Shown here: positions 9,600 through 19,137 of the stretch, in pieces | How positions within the stretch are numbered: position 1 is the stretch's first letter | Layout: each line of letters starts with the position of its first letter | Origin: Arthrobacter_M sp030063245 | GTDB lineage: Bacteria; Actinomycetota; Actinomycetes; Actinomycetales; Micrococcaceae | Assembly (NCBI RefSeq): GCF_051131705.1 | Contig: NZ_CP180316.1 | Location: 1,612,001-1,676,000 of the forward strand | DNA length: 64,000 bases | Direction: 5' to 3' | Notes under the pieces: generated by a model | Told to the model about the DNA's origin: nothing | Seen by the model: the letters and a program-made list of their open reading frames with translations, nothing else | Databases searched by the model: none | Made by a program: the position numbers and the translations under genes

Positions 9600-9890
9600 A
9601 TGTTCTTCGCCGCGCCGGTGGATCCTGGAATCACACCGAACACAAGCTTTCCCTTCCTTGAGTCGCTGAAGGAGATCGGCGGCGGCATCCTGGTCGGTGC
9701 CTTCATCATCATCGCGATCGTGGCCATTCTGGGTGCCGCGATGCTTCTGGCCGGCAAGTTGAGTCAATCGTCGCGGTTGGCCTCGGGGGGCGGGATGATC
9801 CTGCTGTGGACAGGGCCTGTGGCGGCAATCCTCGGCGGCATCAACGGCTACATTTTATGGTCGCAAACCGCATTTCACCTCGGGTTCTAG
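9600..9890 (+). CDS. Small integral membrane protein of conjugation operon (DUF6112-like)
   Basis: This 96-aa protein has two membrane helices (GGGILVGAFIIIAIVAILGAA, residues ~27-47, and a second around 65-88) joined by a short loop. It is preceded by a strong ribosome-binding site (aggag, 9 bp upstream) and leads the type IV secretion gene run. Size, topology and position directly before a TrbL-like protein match the small membrane proteins (DUF6112-type) of actinobacterial conjugative elements, which hold the position of the VirB2/VirB3-type subunits. The exact role (pilin-like or channel component) is inference. Confidence 0.7.
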   Translation: MFFAAPVDPGITPNTSFPFLESLKEIGGGILVGAFIIIAIVAILGAAMLLAGKLSQSSRLASGGGMILLWTGPVAAILGGINGYILWSQTAFHLGF

Positions 9891-9900
9891 GCAATCAAAA

Positions 9901-11370
9901 ATGCTGCCGATGGTGGAGTGCCAGGCGGGCGGGTGGTGGCCGCCTGGCTGCGGCCTGCTCTCGCAGACTCAGGACGCTGCGACCCAAACCATCACGGACA
10001 TGTTCGCCGGCGTTTTGGCGAGCATGGCCTCGTGGATGTGGTCGTTCATCTCAGGTGCGTTTGGCGTTTCGGACATCGGATCTTCGGACTGGACCATCGT
10101 CAGTGGCCTGATGAATTGGTGGATCGTCGTCATGATGACGCCGCTGGTTGTCGCGATGATCCTTCAGGTCCTCGGCGGCCTGGTGAGCCAACAGCCGCGA
10201 CGGATCGGGCGCGCCTTGATCGCCGGAGCTATCGCCGTCCCGGTGGTGATCGGGGCGGTCAGCCTGATGCGGCAGCTCACCGATTTCACCGACTCTGCGT
10301 CGACCGCTGTGCTGGCCACCTTGGGCTCGGACCCTTTCGTCGTTTTCATGCGGCTCTTCGGATTTGAACGGGCTCCTGCCGGTTCGGCGCAACAGTGGAA
10401 CCTGATCTCGCTGTCCACTCCGGGCACCAATGACGGTCCCGTCGGGTCAGTCATTACCACCGTGGTTGCCGTTGCGATCGTTTGGATACTTTCGTTCGTC
10501 CTGATGTGCTCGATGATCTTCCGGTCATTCGCACTCCTGGTGCTGGCGGCCACGGCGCCCGTTGCGATCATGCTGATGCCGTGGGAACGCACCAAGTCGT
10601 GGACGCGTCGCTGGTGCGAGACCGTCGTTGCCCTTCTGATTGCGAAGCCGTTGGCTGCCACCGTCCTGGCGGTTGCCGTCAAGCTCTTCGCCAACTCCAC
10701 CTCGTTCGCCGGGTTGGCATCGGGTGCGGTGGGCATGTTGCTCGCCTGCGCCGCGCCGTTGATGGCGCTGCGTCTGGTGAGCTTTGCCGGCGGTGAGCTG
10801 GCCGCGGCCGCCCAAGTGGCTGGCGGCGGCCACATCCTGACGCGGAGCAGTGGAATCGCGGCGAGGCAGGTCGGCCGGCAGTTGGGCGGCAAGTTGACCT
10901 TGGCGAACCTTGGTTCGCGGAAGCCGGCTCTAGTCCAGTCGAGCCCGCAACCAAAGTTAGCGGCCCCCATCGTTGATCGCCCGCGAAATCCTCAGCAGAA
11001 CTTGAAGCACGACGGCGGCCAGCTGGCTTCCAGTGACCCGCACCCGCCGCAGGGGTCGGGGAACAAGACGTACGGACAGCCGTACAACAAGCGCTCGGGG
11101 AGAGCTCATAGGGACCACGGCGCACCTTCAACGAGCGCACCTGCAACAAGTGCGCGAAGCAACACCACGGGATCGGATATCTCCTCACCGCCGGATTCGT
11201 CAATGCCGCAACCATCGGGGCATCAAATCAGTGGCGGCACGACGAACGGTCGGCAAACTCGGCCACAGGGGCAGCAACCGGCCCCCGCACCCCGGCATGC
11301 CCCAGCCCCGCCGACGCCGTCCTTGCCGCGTCCGACCACCATTGATCCGGAAAGGGACAAAGATGTCTAA
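9901..11370 (+). CDS. TrbL/VirB6-like conjugal transfer membrane protein
   Basis: This 489-aa polytopic protein has about six hydrophobic helices between residues ~55 and 300 (for example MNWWIVVMMTPLVVAMILQV, ALIAGAIAVPVVIGAV and VAVAIVWILSFVLMC). A long Pro/Ser/Gln-rich, disordered cytoplasmic tail of ~170 residues follows. This matches TrbL/VirB6-type inner-membrane channel proteins of type IV secretion. The tail end overlaps the next gene by 8 bp, so the two are coupled. ATG 9901 has a poor ribosome-binding site and may be translated by coupling from the gene 10 bp upstream; ATG 10000 is an alternative start. Confidence 0.8.
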   Translation: MLPMVECQAGGWWPPGCGLLSQTQDAATQTITDMFAGVLASMASWMWSFISGAFGVSDIGSSDWTIVSGLMNWWIVVMMTPLVVAMILQVLGGLVSQQPRRIGRALIAGAIAVPVVIGAVSLMRQLTDFTDSASTAVLATLGSDPFVVFMRLFGFERAPAGSAQQWNLISLSTPGTNDGPVGSVITTVVAVAIVWILSFVLMCSMIFRSFALLVLAATAPVAIMLMPWERTKSWTRRWCETVVALLIAKPLAATVLAVAVKLFANSTSFAGLASGAVGMLLACAAPLMALRLVSFAGGELAAAAQVAGGGHILTRSSGIAARQVGRQLGGKLTLANLGSRKPALVQSSPQPKLAAPIVDRPRNPQQNLKHDGGQLASSDPHPPQGSGNKTYGQPYNKRSGRAHRDHGAPSTSAPATSARSNTTGSDISSPPDSSMPQPSGHQISGGTTNGRQTRPQGQQPAPAPRHAPAPPTPSLPRPTTIDPERDKDV

Positions 11371-12832
11371 CAATACGCGCTCGCTGCAGTCGGTGAAGTT
11401 TCCCCGCTATGAGCGGCACGGCCTATTCATGGGCTTGCAGTGGTACCAGTTGATGCTGATTGGCGCTGGGGTGTTGGTAGCCAGCGTGGCCTCAGCAACA
11501 GGAGGACCGCCGACCCTGATCATTACGACACCCGTGTGGCTGGTACTGGTCCTGTTCGGCGGCGTGCAATACCAGAGGATTCCTTATCCTGTGTGGGCCT
11601 TCGCCGCAACGGTCTTCCTCTGGCGTCAACAGATCGGACAGACCAAGTTCCTGGCCAAACCCGAGCAACCCAGATCAGCGGGCCGGCTTGAGCTTCCGGG
11701 CGGCTTGGGGACGCTGGAGTTGCGGCAGACCGCTGAAGGTGCGGTTTTCGTCGTCGACCATCAGGGGCATGAAGCGGTGGCGATCCTGCGCTGCAGCACA
11801 ACGTCGTTCGCGCTGCTGGACGATGATGACAAGGCCTACGCCGTGCAGGCATGGTCGCGGGTACAGACGGCGATGGCGCAACGCCCAGCCGTGGCCCGAA
11901 TTACGGTGCAGGACTACACGGTCCCGTACCCGTCCACTGCCCTTCGTGAGTTCTACGATCGTGCGAAGGCGCCGGCGCGGATCGAGGAGGTGCGGTGGGG
12001 TGACAAGTCGTACCTGGACCTGATCGCTGCGGCCGGTTCCGCGATGAGCCATGAGTTGCTTGTCTGCCTGGTTATTGATACGTCGAAGGCGCGGCGGCGA
12101 ATCCGGGACGCCGGCGGTAACTTCATCGGGCTGGAGCATGTGATTCGTTCGGAGGTCGAGGCGCTCAGCACCGGCTTGAAGACCCACGGCGTCACGGTGG
12201 AGGAGTGGCTGCCGGAGAACAAGGTGACAGCCGTGATGCGCGGGGCCTTTGATCCGCAGGCCGTGACCCGGCTGGCCGCAGCATTGCAGGGGAACCCATC
12301 CGAGACCATGAGGGTTAGTGCCGGGCCGATGGCAGTGGAGGAGCACTGGTCCTATCTGCGGACGGACTCGGGATTTCATCAGACGTTTTGGATCGCCGAA
12401 TGGCCGCGGCAACAAGTGTTCCCGGGGTTCATGCACCCACTCGTGTACGTGGGTGACTTCCGGCACACGGTCACCGAGGTCGTCCGTGCCATCCCGACCG
12501 AGCAGGCGTTGAGGGACATCCGCTCCGCCCACGAGGCCCACGACACCCGGCGGCGCGTCAACGCACGCTTCGACAGGCCGCTGACCCGTGAGCAGCGCGC
12601 CGAGGAAGAGGAAGTCGCTCAGCGGGAGGAGGAAATTGTTGCCGGCCATGGCGACGTTCGCCCAGCTGCCTACGTCACTATCACTGCCGAGACGCTCGAT
12701 GACCTGGCACGGTATCGGCAGGAACTGGAATCGGCGGCGGCCGGTGCGTTCGTCGAGCTGCGGTTACTGGCCGGGCAGCAGTGGCCCGCGTTCGTTGCGG
12801 GTGCGCTGCCGCTGGGGAGGGGATTGAAATGA
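11363..12832 (+). CDS. SCO6880/PrgI-like conjugation protein
   Basis: This 489-aa protein starts at ATG 11363 (ribosome-binding site aaaggga, about 6 bp upstream) within the end of the TrbL-like gene. The N-terminus has two membrane helices, with typical SCO6880 sequence (VKFPRYERHGLFMGL and VQYQRIPYPVWAFAA). A large cytoplasmic domain follows that resembles the N-terminal part of VirB4. Proteins of this family sit between TrbL and the VirB4-like ATPase in actinobacterial transfer loci, as here. Although the reading frame is open further upstream, that part is antisense-like sequence inside the TrbL tail and was not used. Confidence 0.85.
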   Translation: MSNNTRSLQSVKFPRYERHGLFMGLQWYQLMLIGAGVLVASVASATGGPPTLIITTPVWLVLVLFGGVQYQRIPYPVWAFAATVFLWRQQIGQTKFLAKPEQPRSAGRLELPGGLGTLELRQTAEGAVFVVDHQGHEAVAILRCSTTSFALLDDDDKAYAVQAWSRVQTAMAQRPAVARITVQDYTVPYPSTALREFYDRAKAPARIEEVRWGDKSYLDLIAAAGSAMSHELLVCLVIDTSKARRRIRDAGGNFIGLEHVIRSEVEALSTGLKTHGVTVEEWLPENKVTAVMRGAFDPQAVTRLAAALQGNPSETMRVSAGPMAVEEHWSYLRTDSGFHQTFWIAEWPRQQVFPGFMHPLVYVGDFRHTVTEVVRAIPTEQALRDIRSAHEAHDTRRRVNARFDRPLTREQRAEEEEVAQREEEIVAGHGDVRPAAYVTITAETLDDLARYRQELESAAAGAFVELRLLAGQQWPAFVAGALPLGRGLK

Positions 12833-14286
12833 GCAAGCACGCACAGCACGTCAGTTTCATTCCGTCGGGAGAGTCCCGCTTTGATCGGAAGGCACGACGT
12901 CGGCGTGAGAGCCCGCCGTCCGACTCACCGGGCGCGTCGCTGTTGGATCGGCTGATAAGAACCGATGCAGCCGGTTCAAGTTCACGCTCGAAGGGAGACT
13001 GGGGGAGCGGGGAAGCAGCGTCGCTGCGGGGCCCGCACCGGTTGCGGCCGGCGCCGCACCGGGCCTCGACCATGACGTTCGCGGCTGCTTATCCGTTCCT
13101 GACCGAATCAGGGTTGGGACATGAGGGGACGTATATCGGCACGGACGTGTTCGGCTCCGGCGCGTTCTCCTACGATCCGTGGATTCTTTACGACAAGGGC
13201 GTCATCAGCGGGCCCTCCATCGTGGTCATCGGCACCGTTGGGACCGGAAAGTCCATGTGCGGGAAATCGCTCGTTGCCCGATCGGTGACCTTGGGCCGGA
13301 AGGCGGCCGTGGCCTCGGATCCGAAAGGGGAGTGGGTGCCGGTCGCCGAAGCGCTGGGCGGGAAAGTCATCTCCGTGGGTCCGGGTAAGCCCGCCAGAGT
13401 GAACCCGCTCGATGCCGGGCCCAGGTCCAACTTGTTGTCCGATGACCAATGGCAGGCCGTGGTGCGGCAACGCCGCCGGCACCTGCTGGTGGCACTGGTG
13501 TCGTTGATGCGTCAGGGCCAAGCCATGAGCCCGGTGGAACACACCGCACTCGACATGGCCTTGACCGACGCGGTGGCCGCCAACAGCACACCCACGTTAC
13601 CCATGGTGTTGGAGTACCTGCTCAACCCAACCCCGGCGACGGTGGCGCTGGTCGGACGCGACGGGGGAACCGGCGTCGGCCATTCCCTGCGGCGCACCGT
13701 TGCCGGTGATCTGGAGGGCATGTTTGACGCCCCATCCACAGTGGCGTTCGATGCGGACGCACCCATCATGGTCATGGACACCTCCGCCCTGATCGGGGCT
13801 TCCGAGCAGGCGCTCTCCCTGGCTGCGGCGTGCGGTGCGACATGGCTAGAAGCAGCAGTGACCAACCCCGACGGCGCCAAAAGGATCGTCGTCTACGACG
13901 AGGGCTGGCGAATGCTCGCAGACCCCTACATGCTGGCGAAAATGAGTGAACAATGGAGGCTGGCACGCACCTACGGAATCGCGAACCTGCTCATCATGCA
14001 CAAAGTCGCAGACCTCAACGAGATCGGTGACGGCACCAGCGGATTGCGGCAGAAGGCGCTCGGTCTCCTCACCGAGGCCGACACCCGCATCATCTACCGG
14101 CAAAAACACGACGCGATGCGCCTGACCAAAGAAGCACTCGGACTGACCGAGGCCGAATGCGAGCACGTCGAGAACCTACCCAAAGGAATGGGTCTGTGGA
14201 AAGTCGGCAACAGGTCCTTCATCGTCGCCAACCGCATCACCACCGACGAGATGGCCGTCTTCGGCACGGACCAAGGGATGCTCTAA
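12829..14286 (+). CDS. VirB4-like type IV secretion ATPase
   Basis: ATG 12829 overlaps the preceding stop as ATGA, with GAGGGG upstream; the 485-aa product begins MSKHAQHVSF. The Walker A box GTVGTGKS lies at residues ~135-142, and a Walker B box (RIVVYDEGW) with a VirB4-like conserved tail (GLLTEADTRIIYRQ and ENLPKGMGLWKVG) near the C-terminus. In conjugation this ATPase powers assembly of the channel and substrate transfer at the inner membrane. The usual VirB4 N-terminal domain is largely absent and appears to be supplied by the upstream SCO6880-type protein, a known split in actinobacteria. Confidence 0.88.
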   Translation: MSKHAQHVSFIPSGESRFDRKARRRRESPPSDSPGASLLDRLIRTDAAGSSSRSKGDWGSGEAASLRGPHRLRPAPHRASTMTFAAAYPFLTESGLGHEGTYIGTDVFGSGAFSYDPWILYDKGVISGPSIVVIGTVGTGKSMCGKSLVARSVTLGRKAAVASDPKGEWVPVAEALGGKVISVGPGKPARVNPLDAGPRSNLLSDDQWQAVVRQRRRHLLVALVSLMRQGQAMSPVEHTALDMALTDAVAANSTPTLPMVLEYLLNPTPATVALVGRDGGTGVGHSLRRTVAGDLEGMFDAPSTVAFDADAPIMVMDTSALIGASEQALSLAAACGATWLEAAVTNPDGAKRIVVYDEGWRMLADPYMLAKMSEQWRLARTYGIANLLIMHKVADLNEIGDGTSGLRQKALGLLTEADTRIIYRQKHDAMRLTKEALGLTEAECEHVENLPKGMGLWKVGNRSFIVANRITTDEMAVFGTDQGML

Positions 14287-16097
14287 TGCACCGCCGACTC
14301 GATGACGGCAACCCGCTGCTGAACGCCGCCTTAATCGCAGCAGCCATTTACCTGGGATTCTCGTTCATCGTTCAACTGGCCACCGCAACCGTCGTGCGGT
14401 GGGGATGCCAGTCCTCGGTTGCTTGGACCTTCAGCCCCACCGCCGGCATCGGACTATTCATCGGACGCATGAGCTGGATCATCGACACCCCCGCGGGATG
14501 CACCGTCGGAACCCGATCCGTGTGGTTCGTCATCGGTCCCGCGCTCGCAGTCCTGGCACTACTGGTGTTGGGTGGGTATTTCCTGTGGCGGAGCTGGCGT
14601 CAATCCGGGTCCTGGCTACGTCGGGACATCCTCAGTCGTGAGGGCGTTGCCCGGCGTGCGGAGATCGTCCGTGACTTCGGCGCCCGCTCCGTCGTCAAAC
14701 ACGGCCGGTTCACCCGCCCTGGACTCGAAAGACCACGGGTGGAAGAAGTCTCCTGGACAGTTGGCCGGTCCCGCGGCGTCACCGTGCACGTCTCCACGGA
14801 GGAATCCATGGTCATCCAGGGAGCGCCTAGATCGGGCAAGGGCTTGTATGTAATTATCAACGCCATTCTCGATGCACCGGGTGCTGTCGTAACGACGTCG
14901 ACTAGGGCCGACAACTTGGTGGTGACGATGCGCGCCCGAGCCTCCGGCGGCAGGCCTGTCACCGTGTTCGATCCACAGGGCATGTCGGGATTGCCAACGA
15001 CGCTACGATGGTCGCCCGTCCGGGGCTGCGAGGACCCCGACATGGCCACGCGGCGGGCCTTGGTGATCACCGCGGACACCGAATTCAAGGGCGAGAACGC
15101 TGCGTGGCAGAAACGATCAGTCATTGTGCTGCAATGCCTGCTCCATGCGGCAGCCCTCTCCGGCGACGGGGTGAGGGCGTTTCGGCGCTGGTCCTCCAGC
15201 CCGGTTCTGGCGAAAGAAGCGCTGGAAATTCTGGGGCGGCCGGAAGCGGCACTTGGCTGGCAGGCAGACTTGATGGGAATCATTGAAGATGACCCGCGCA
15301 ACACCTCAAACTCGTGGATCGGGGTTACCGCCGCCGTCGCGCCTCTTTCATCTCCGAAAGTCTTGGCAGCACTTGACCCGCACGGTGAAGCCGAGCAATT
15401 CGATCCGAAAGCGTTTATCCGTCAACGCGGCACGCTTTACCTGATTGGCACAAAATCCGGGGCCGCCGCCGCAGGACCATACCTCTCGGCGCTGGTCGAC
15501 GACATTGACTACGCAGCCCGCGAGATGGCTTTCGTTGCCCAAGGAGGACGGCTGGACCCACCGCTGTCGTTGATCCTGGACGAGATCGCGAACCTCTCAC
15601 CCTGGCCGGGGCTTCCGGTTGCGCTCTCCGACGGCGGCGGCATCGGCATTTCCACAATGGTCGTGCTCCAATCCCTGTCCCAGGCACGCTCCGGCTGGTC
15701 CATCGATGAAGCGGCAACCATCTGGGACGCCGCCATCATCAAGATCATCTTTGGCGGCGGGTCGGATGAACGCGACCTGCGGGCCTTGGCCGGACTCATC
15801 GGTGAACGCAGCACCACCGTCAATACCCGATCATGGTCCGCTCAGGGGCGCCAAGACGGTGAACAGATCCGTGAAACCCCCGTTATCCCACTGCACGAGA
15901 TCCGCAGGCTTCCAGTCGGCACGGCGATCATGCTGGGCAGGCGAACCCGTCCCATCCTGCTGGACCTGCGTGAGTGGCACAAACGCAAGGACGCCGCGCA
16001 ACTCGGTGTGTCCAAGAACGAAACCGAACTCGAGCTTGCCGCCGGGCACCGGCAGCGCCAACAGGCCAGCAGGACTATCGCGCCGGCAGAGGAATAG
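14286..16097 (+). CDS. VirD4/TraD-like type IV coupling protein
   Basis: This 603-aa protein starts at ATG 14286, sharing one base with the previous stop (TAATG). Two membrane helices (residues ~11-34 and ~81-101) precede a RecA-like ATPase. Walker A is GAPRSGKG (179-186) and Walker B is LSLILDEIANL; DGGGIGISTMVVLQSLSQAR is the TraG/TraM-recognition part of the family. It should link the relaxosome made by the MobF relaxase (21654-25202) to the secretion channel. The start was chosen because sequence upstream of it is the frameshifted tail of the VirB4 gene. Confidence 0.88.
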   Translation: MHRRLDDGNPLLNAALIAAAIYLGFSFIVQLATATVVRWGCQSSVAWTFSPTAGIGLFIGRMSWIIDTPAGCTVGTRSVWFVIGPALAVLALLVLGGYFLWRSWRQSGSWLRRDILSREGVARRAEIVRDFGARSVVKHGRFTRPGLERPRVEEVSWTVGRSRGVTVHVSTEESMVIQGAPRSGKGLYVIINAILDAPGAVVTTSTRADNLVVTMRARASGGRPVTVFDPQGMSGLPTTLRWSPVRGCEDPDMATRRALVITADTEFKGENAAWQKRSVIVLQCLLHAAALSGDGVRAFRRWSSSPVLAKEALEILGRPEAALGWQADLMGIIEDDPRNTSNSWIGVTAAVAPLSSPKVLAALDPHGEAEQFDPKAFIRQRGTLYLIGTKSGAAAAGPYLSALVDDIDYAAREMAFVAQGGRLDPPLSLILDEIANLSPWPGLPVALSDGGGIGISTMVVLQSLSQARSGWSIDEAATIWDAAIIKIIFGGGSDERDLRALAGLIGERSTTVNTRSWSAQGRQDGEQIRETPVIPLHEIRRLPVGTAIMLGRRTRPILLDLREWHKRKDAAQLGVSKNETELELAAGHRQRQQASRTIAPAEE

Positions 16098-16106
16098 GAA
16101 AACACC

Positions 16107-16592
16107 ATGGATGAGGACGAGTCCTTCGAATACACCGTTGGTGGGGGAGCTGAAGACGAATTCGCCGCGATGCTGTTCGGATCGACCGAGGGCAAACGCT
16201 CCAACCGTGTCCCGATAACGTACCGCTGGCGCGACATGGACGCTCGCACGGCCGAGGCAGTGTGGAAACACCTTGGACTGTGGGTTCAGTGGCTCGTGGA
16301 TACGTACCATCTGTCCACGTCTGTGGTGCCTGATTGCTGGTGGAGGCACAGCGATATGGTCGCCGAGCTATACGGGCTACAGCGAGCGGAGCAGGCCTCC
16401 TACACCGAGGACGACGGCGGCTTCGGGCCCGTCACGTTCCACGAACGACTGACATCCAGCATTGAGCGGATGCGTGAACACACCCGTACGGCAGGGTGCG
16501 TGGGTCTGCAGGCCCACCGGGAACCGTCGCGTCGAAACCTGCCGGCGGGCGGCCCCGGATCATCCGGCTGGGACCCTGAGTCAGGAGGCTAA
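16107..16592 (+). CDS. DUF4913-like hypothetical protein
   Basis: This 161-aa acidic protein lies 9 bp after the coupling protein, with a fair ribosome-binding site (agaggaatagg) before ATG 16107. The core (WKHLGLWVQWLVDTYHL, then VVPDCWWRHSDMVAELYGL and FHERL) is the tryptophan-rich pattern of DUF4913 proteins found next to TraD-type genes in actinobacterial conjugative elements. The function is unknown; the position implies a transfer accessory role. The C-terminal ~35 residues are Gly/Pro-rich and probably disordered. Confidence 0.75.
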   Translation: MDEDESFEYTVGGGAEDEFAAMLFGSTEGKRSNRVPITYRWRDMDARTAEAVWKHLGLWVQWLVDTYHLSTSVVPDCWWRHSDMVAELYGLQRAEQASYTEDDGGFGPVTFHERLTSSIERMREHTRTAGCVGLQAHREPSRRNLPAGGPGSSGWDPESGG

Positions 16593-16680
16593 CCCGGGTT
16601 CATGCCGTTCCTGCTTCACAACACCATGAACAGGTAGCCGGGCGGAAAGCCCGGCACGTGGAGTTGTGGAGGTCGCGGCG

Positions 16681-17868
16681 ATGGGCATCAACTCGTTGGG
16701 GTCCGGGGTTCCGGAGGCCTCTGGACCAGTGGACCGTCAACCGGCGCCGCCGCCGACCCATCCGGGGCCGGAAGAGCGGGTAGCTGCTTTGACGCAAGGC
16801 CTGGTGGACCTCCTGGACCAGGCCGTCAACGAACCATGGCGTTGGCAGAAACTCCTCGATAACTCGGCCACGCTATGGCGCTACTCCGGCGGCAACGCGG
16901 CCATGCTGATGGTTCAGATGGCGCAACGCGGCAAGGAACCGCCCACACTCGTCGCCGGCTACAGGGAATGGGAACGTCACGGCCGTTACGTGCTCAAGGG
17001 CGAACACGCGCTCTGGGTCATCGCACCACGGATGGCCCGAGCGGCGGCGGACGAAGACGTCGACCACCAGCACTCGCCCGGGCCAGCCGTTATGGAAGCA
17101 ACCGTCGACCCGCACCGTGCACGTATCGTCGGCTGGCGAGGTCAGGCGGTTTTCGACGTCTCCCAAACCGAAGGGGAGCCGCTCATGGTTCCCCGCCAAG
17201 ACACCGGACTCGCGCAGCCCATCGGAACGACGCACGAGGAATTGTGGGAGTCACTGGTAGCCGCCGCCGGCAACCGCGGGTTCTCAGTCGAGGTTTCCGA
17301 CAGCCAACGGTCGTTGGCCAGCGGCTATACCAACTTTGGCGGCCATTTCATCAGCATCGGGACGTGGCTCGACCATGACGAACGCCTGGCAGTACTCACC
17401 CACGAACTCGGGCACGTCTTGCTCCACGGGCCTGACGATTCGCTCGGCCAGCTCTACGGTAGTAGCGTCGAGCACCGTGGACTGGCCGAAATCGAGGTCG
17501 AATCCGTTGCCTACACGGTGCTCAAGGCCCACGGTATTGACCACGGAGCCCAGTCGTCCAGCTACCTGGCGGGCTGGGCTGACGCTGTCCTCGTTGCCGA
17601 AGCGAATTCCATCCTGCAATCAGCAGCCGGCTGCAAGCTGCTATCCCGAACCGACATCGCCAAGTCAGTACTTGGAAGAGTGACATCGGCGTCCAAGTGC
17701 ATCTTGGACGTTACGGCTCCCGCCGCATCTGGCGGCCGCCTTACTGCGATAAGCGTGGACACAAAGGTAATTTTGAATTCCCCGCCCCATATGGACGAAC
17801 CTCAGGCTGCGTTCAGGCCGCAGACGGTCGGTCAGCTAGAAGGACCAGGATCCACGTTCCAATTGTAG
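16681..17868 (+). CDS. ArdC-like / ImmA-IrrE-type metalloprotease
   Basis: ATG 16681 follows GGAGG at a good distance; a GTG at 16666 in the same frame is less likely. The N-terminal half (residues ~30-120, WRWQKLLDNSATLWRYSGGNAAMLM) matches the ssDNA-binding domain of ArdC antirestriction proteins. The second half has a zinc-metallopeptidase site, HELGHVLLH, followed by an acidic residue in the IEVESVAY helix. ArdC-type proteins carried by conjugative elements protect or coat incoming single-stranded DNA and counter host defence. The position directly behind the transfer genes fits this. Confidence 0.78.
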   Translation: MGINSLGSGVPEASGPVDRQPAPPPTHPGPEERVAALTQGLVDLLDQAVNEPWRWQKLLDNSATLWRYSGGNAAMLMVQMAQRGKEPPTLVAGYREWERHGRYVLKGEHALWVIAPRMARAAADEDVDHQHSPGPAVMEATVDPHRARIVGWRGQAVFDVSQTEGEPLMVPRQDTGLAQPIGTTHEELWESLVAAAGNRGFSVEVSDSQRSLASGYTNFGGHFISIGTWLDHDERLAVLTHELGHVLLHGPDDSLGQLYGSSVEHRGLAEIEVESVAYTVLKAHGIDHGAQSSSYLAGWADAVLVAEANSILQSAAGCKLLSRTDIAKSVLGRVTSASKCILDVTAPAASGGRLTAISVDTKVILNSPPHMDEPQAAFRPQTVGQLEGPGSTFQL

Positions 17869-18004
17869 GATCCGACTTCGGCCATATCGGCCCGGATGAG
17901 TCCCGTAAATGCACCGCGCCCCCTTGAAACACCACTTGTCGCCGCAGTACCAAGTGATTCTTTGAACGACGCCACGCTTGTGCCTGATTAAGTCACTAGC
18001 ACTC

Positions 18005-19097
18005 GGCGGTGTCATACCCTCGAAGCAACACGTTGGTTGAATAGAGGAGCTGCTGGTGGGGCGTAGGCCGTTGTCGTTTTCGGATCGGGCGGACATCGCC
18101 GTGGGGATCCTGGCTGGGAGGACGGATCGGCAGATTGGGGCTGATCTTGGCCGGGATCATACGGTCATTTGGCGGGAGCGGCTGCGGAACTCGACGAGGA
18201 CCCGTGGTTACCGTCCGGTGAGTGCTGACTGTGCTGCGGAGCGCCGGCGCAAGCGTCCACAGGAACGGAAAATTGAGACAGATCCGGTCCTGGCAGCACG
18301 GGTGAAGGTGGATCTGGCGAGGTCCAGGACGCCGCGGCAAATCGCCGGTCGTTTGCGTTTGGAAGCCACGGACGCCAGCGTTGAGATCATGACGAAATCA
18401 CCTGACGCGCAGGGCCGGACCGTCTCGCACGAGGCCATCTACCGGTGGATCTATGCCCTGCCCAAGGGAGAGCTGGCGAAGTCGGGGATCCTGCTCCAAT
18501 CCAAGCGCACACACCGCAAATCCCGCAAGCCGTTGGGCGAGCGGACGGGTGGGCGGATCATCGGCATGGTCAGCATCGATGCCCGGCCAGAAGAAGCCTC
18601 GGATCGCCGTGTTCCTGGATCGTGGGAGGGGGATTTGGTCGTCGGCCAGGGCGGTAGGAGCGCTGTCGCTACCCTGGTCGAGAGGCATAGGAGGTTCTTG
18701 ATTATGCTGGGCTTGCCCGAGGGCAAGAAGGCCGCCGGCCTCGCCGATGTCCTCATTGATCGGGTCAACAACCTGCCGGCGCTGATGCGCGGTTCTCTGA
18801 CCTGGGACCAAGGCACCGAGATGGCCCGCCATGCTCAACTGACCGTGGCAACGGACCTTCCCGTGTACTTCGCTCACCCGCACTCGCCGTGGGAGCGACC
18901 GTCCAATGAGAACACCAACGGACTGATCCGGGAGTACCTGCCCAAGGGCATCGAGCTCACCAGCCACCAACCCTATCTGGACGCCATCGCCGACGAGCTA
19001 AACGACCGTCCCCGCGCCGTACTGGGATTCCTCACACCACGAGAAGTCTTCACCAAACGACTCAACGACAATGTTGCTAAGACGGCTTGACACCGCC
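18005..19097 (+). mobile_element. IS30-family insertion sequence, complete, with 3-bp target duplication
   Basis: The ends form an inverted repeat. The left end starts GGCGGTGTCA (18005-18014), the right end is its complement TGACACCGCC (19088-19097), and similarity continues imperfectly for ~36 bp inwards. The trinucleotide CTC flanks both sides (18002-18004 and 19098-19100), a target duplication of the length expected for IS30. The element is 1,093 bp and contains one transposase gene. Confidence 0.85.
18056..19090 (+). CDS. IS30-family transposase
   Basis: This 344-aa product starts with GTG 18056 behind agaggagctgctg. The N-terminal HTH (RTDRQIGADLGRDHTVIWRE) binds the IS ends. The DDE catalytic core is intact: GSWEGDLVVG (Asp), LTWDQGTEMA (Asp) and PWERPSNENTNGLIREYLPKG (Glu; only part of the box is needed for recognition). 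Length and motifs suggest an active transposase. The gene fills the IS almost completely, its stop lying in the right inverted repeat. Confidence 0.92.
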   Translation: MGRRPLSFSDRADIAVGILAGRTDRQIGADLGRDHTVIWRERLRNSTRTRGYRPVSADCAAERRRKRPQERKIETDPVLAARVKVDLARSRTPRQIAGRLRLEATDASVEIMTKSPDAQGRTVSHEAIYRWIYALPKGELAKSGILLQSKRTHRKSRKPLGERTGGRIIGMVSIDARPEEASDRRVPGSWEGDLVVGQGGRSAVATLVERHRRFLIMLGLPEGKKAAGLADVLIDRVNNLPALMRGSLTWDQGTEMARHAQLTVATDLPVYFAHPHSPWERPSNENTNGLIREYLPKGIELTSHQPYLDAIADELNDRPRAVLGFLTPREVFTKRLNDNVAKTA

Positions 19098-19137
19098 CTC
19101 CCTTGACGACGAGCTTGGATAAGAGGAGATTGAAATT

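Noticed and set aside
10164..10970. 268-aa minus-strand frame opposite the TrbL-like gene
   Set aside because: It is antisense to an evident membrane-protein gene and has high-GC mirror-frame composition.
11033..11362. Longer N-terminus of the SCO6880-like protein
   Set aside because: The extension overlaps the TrbL-like tail and is Arg/Thr-rich noise; ATG 11363 has a good ribosome-binding site and family-like start.
14157..14285. Longer N-terminus of the coupling protein
   Set aside because: It lies within the VirB4-like gene in another frame; ATG 14286 is placed by a TAATG overlap.
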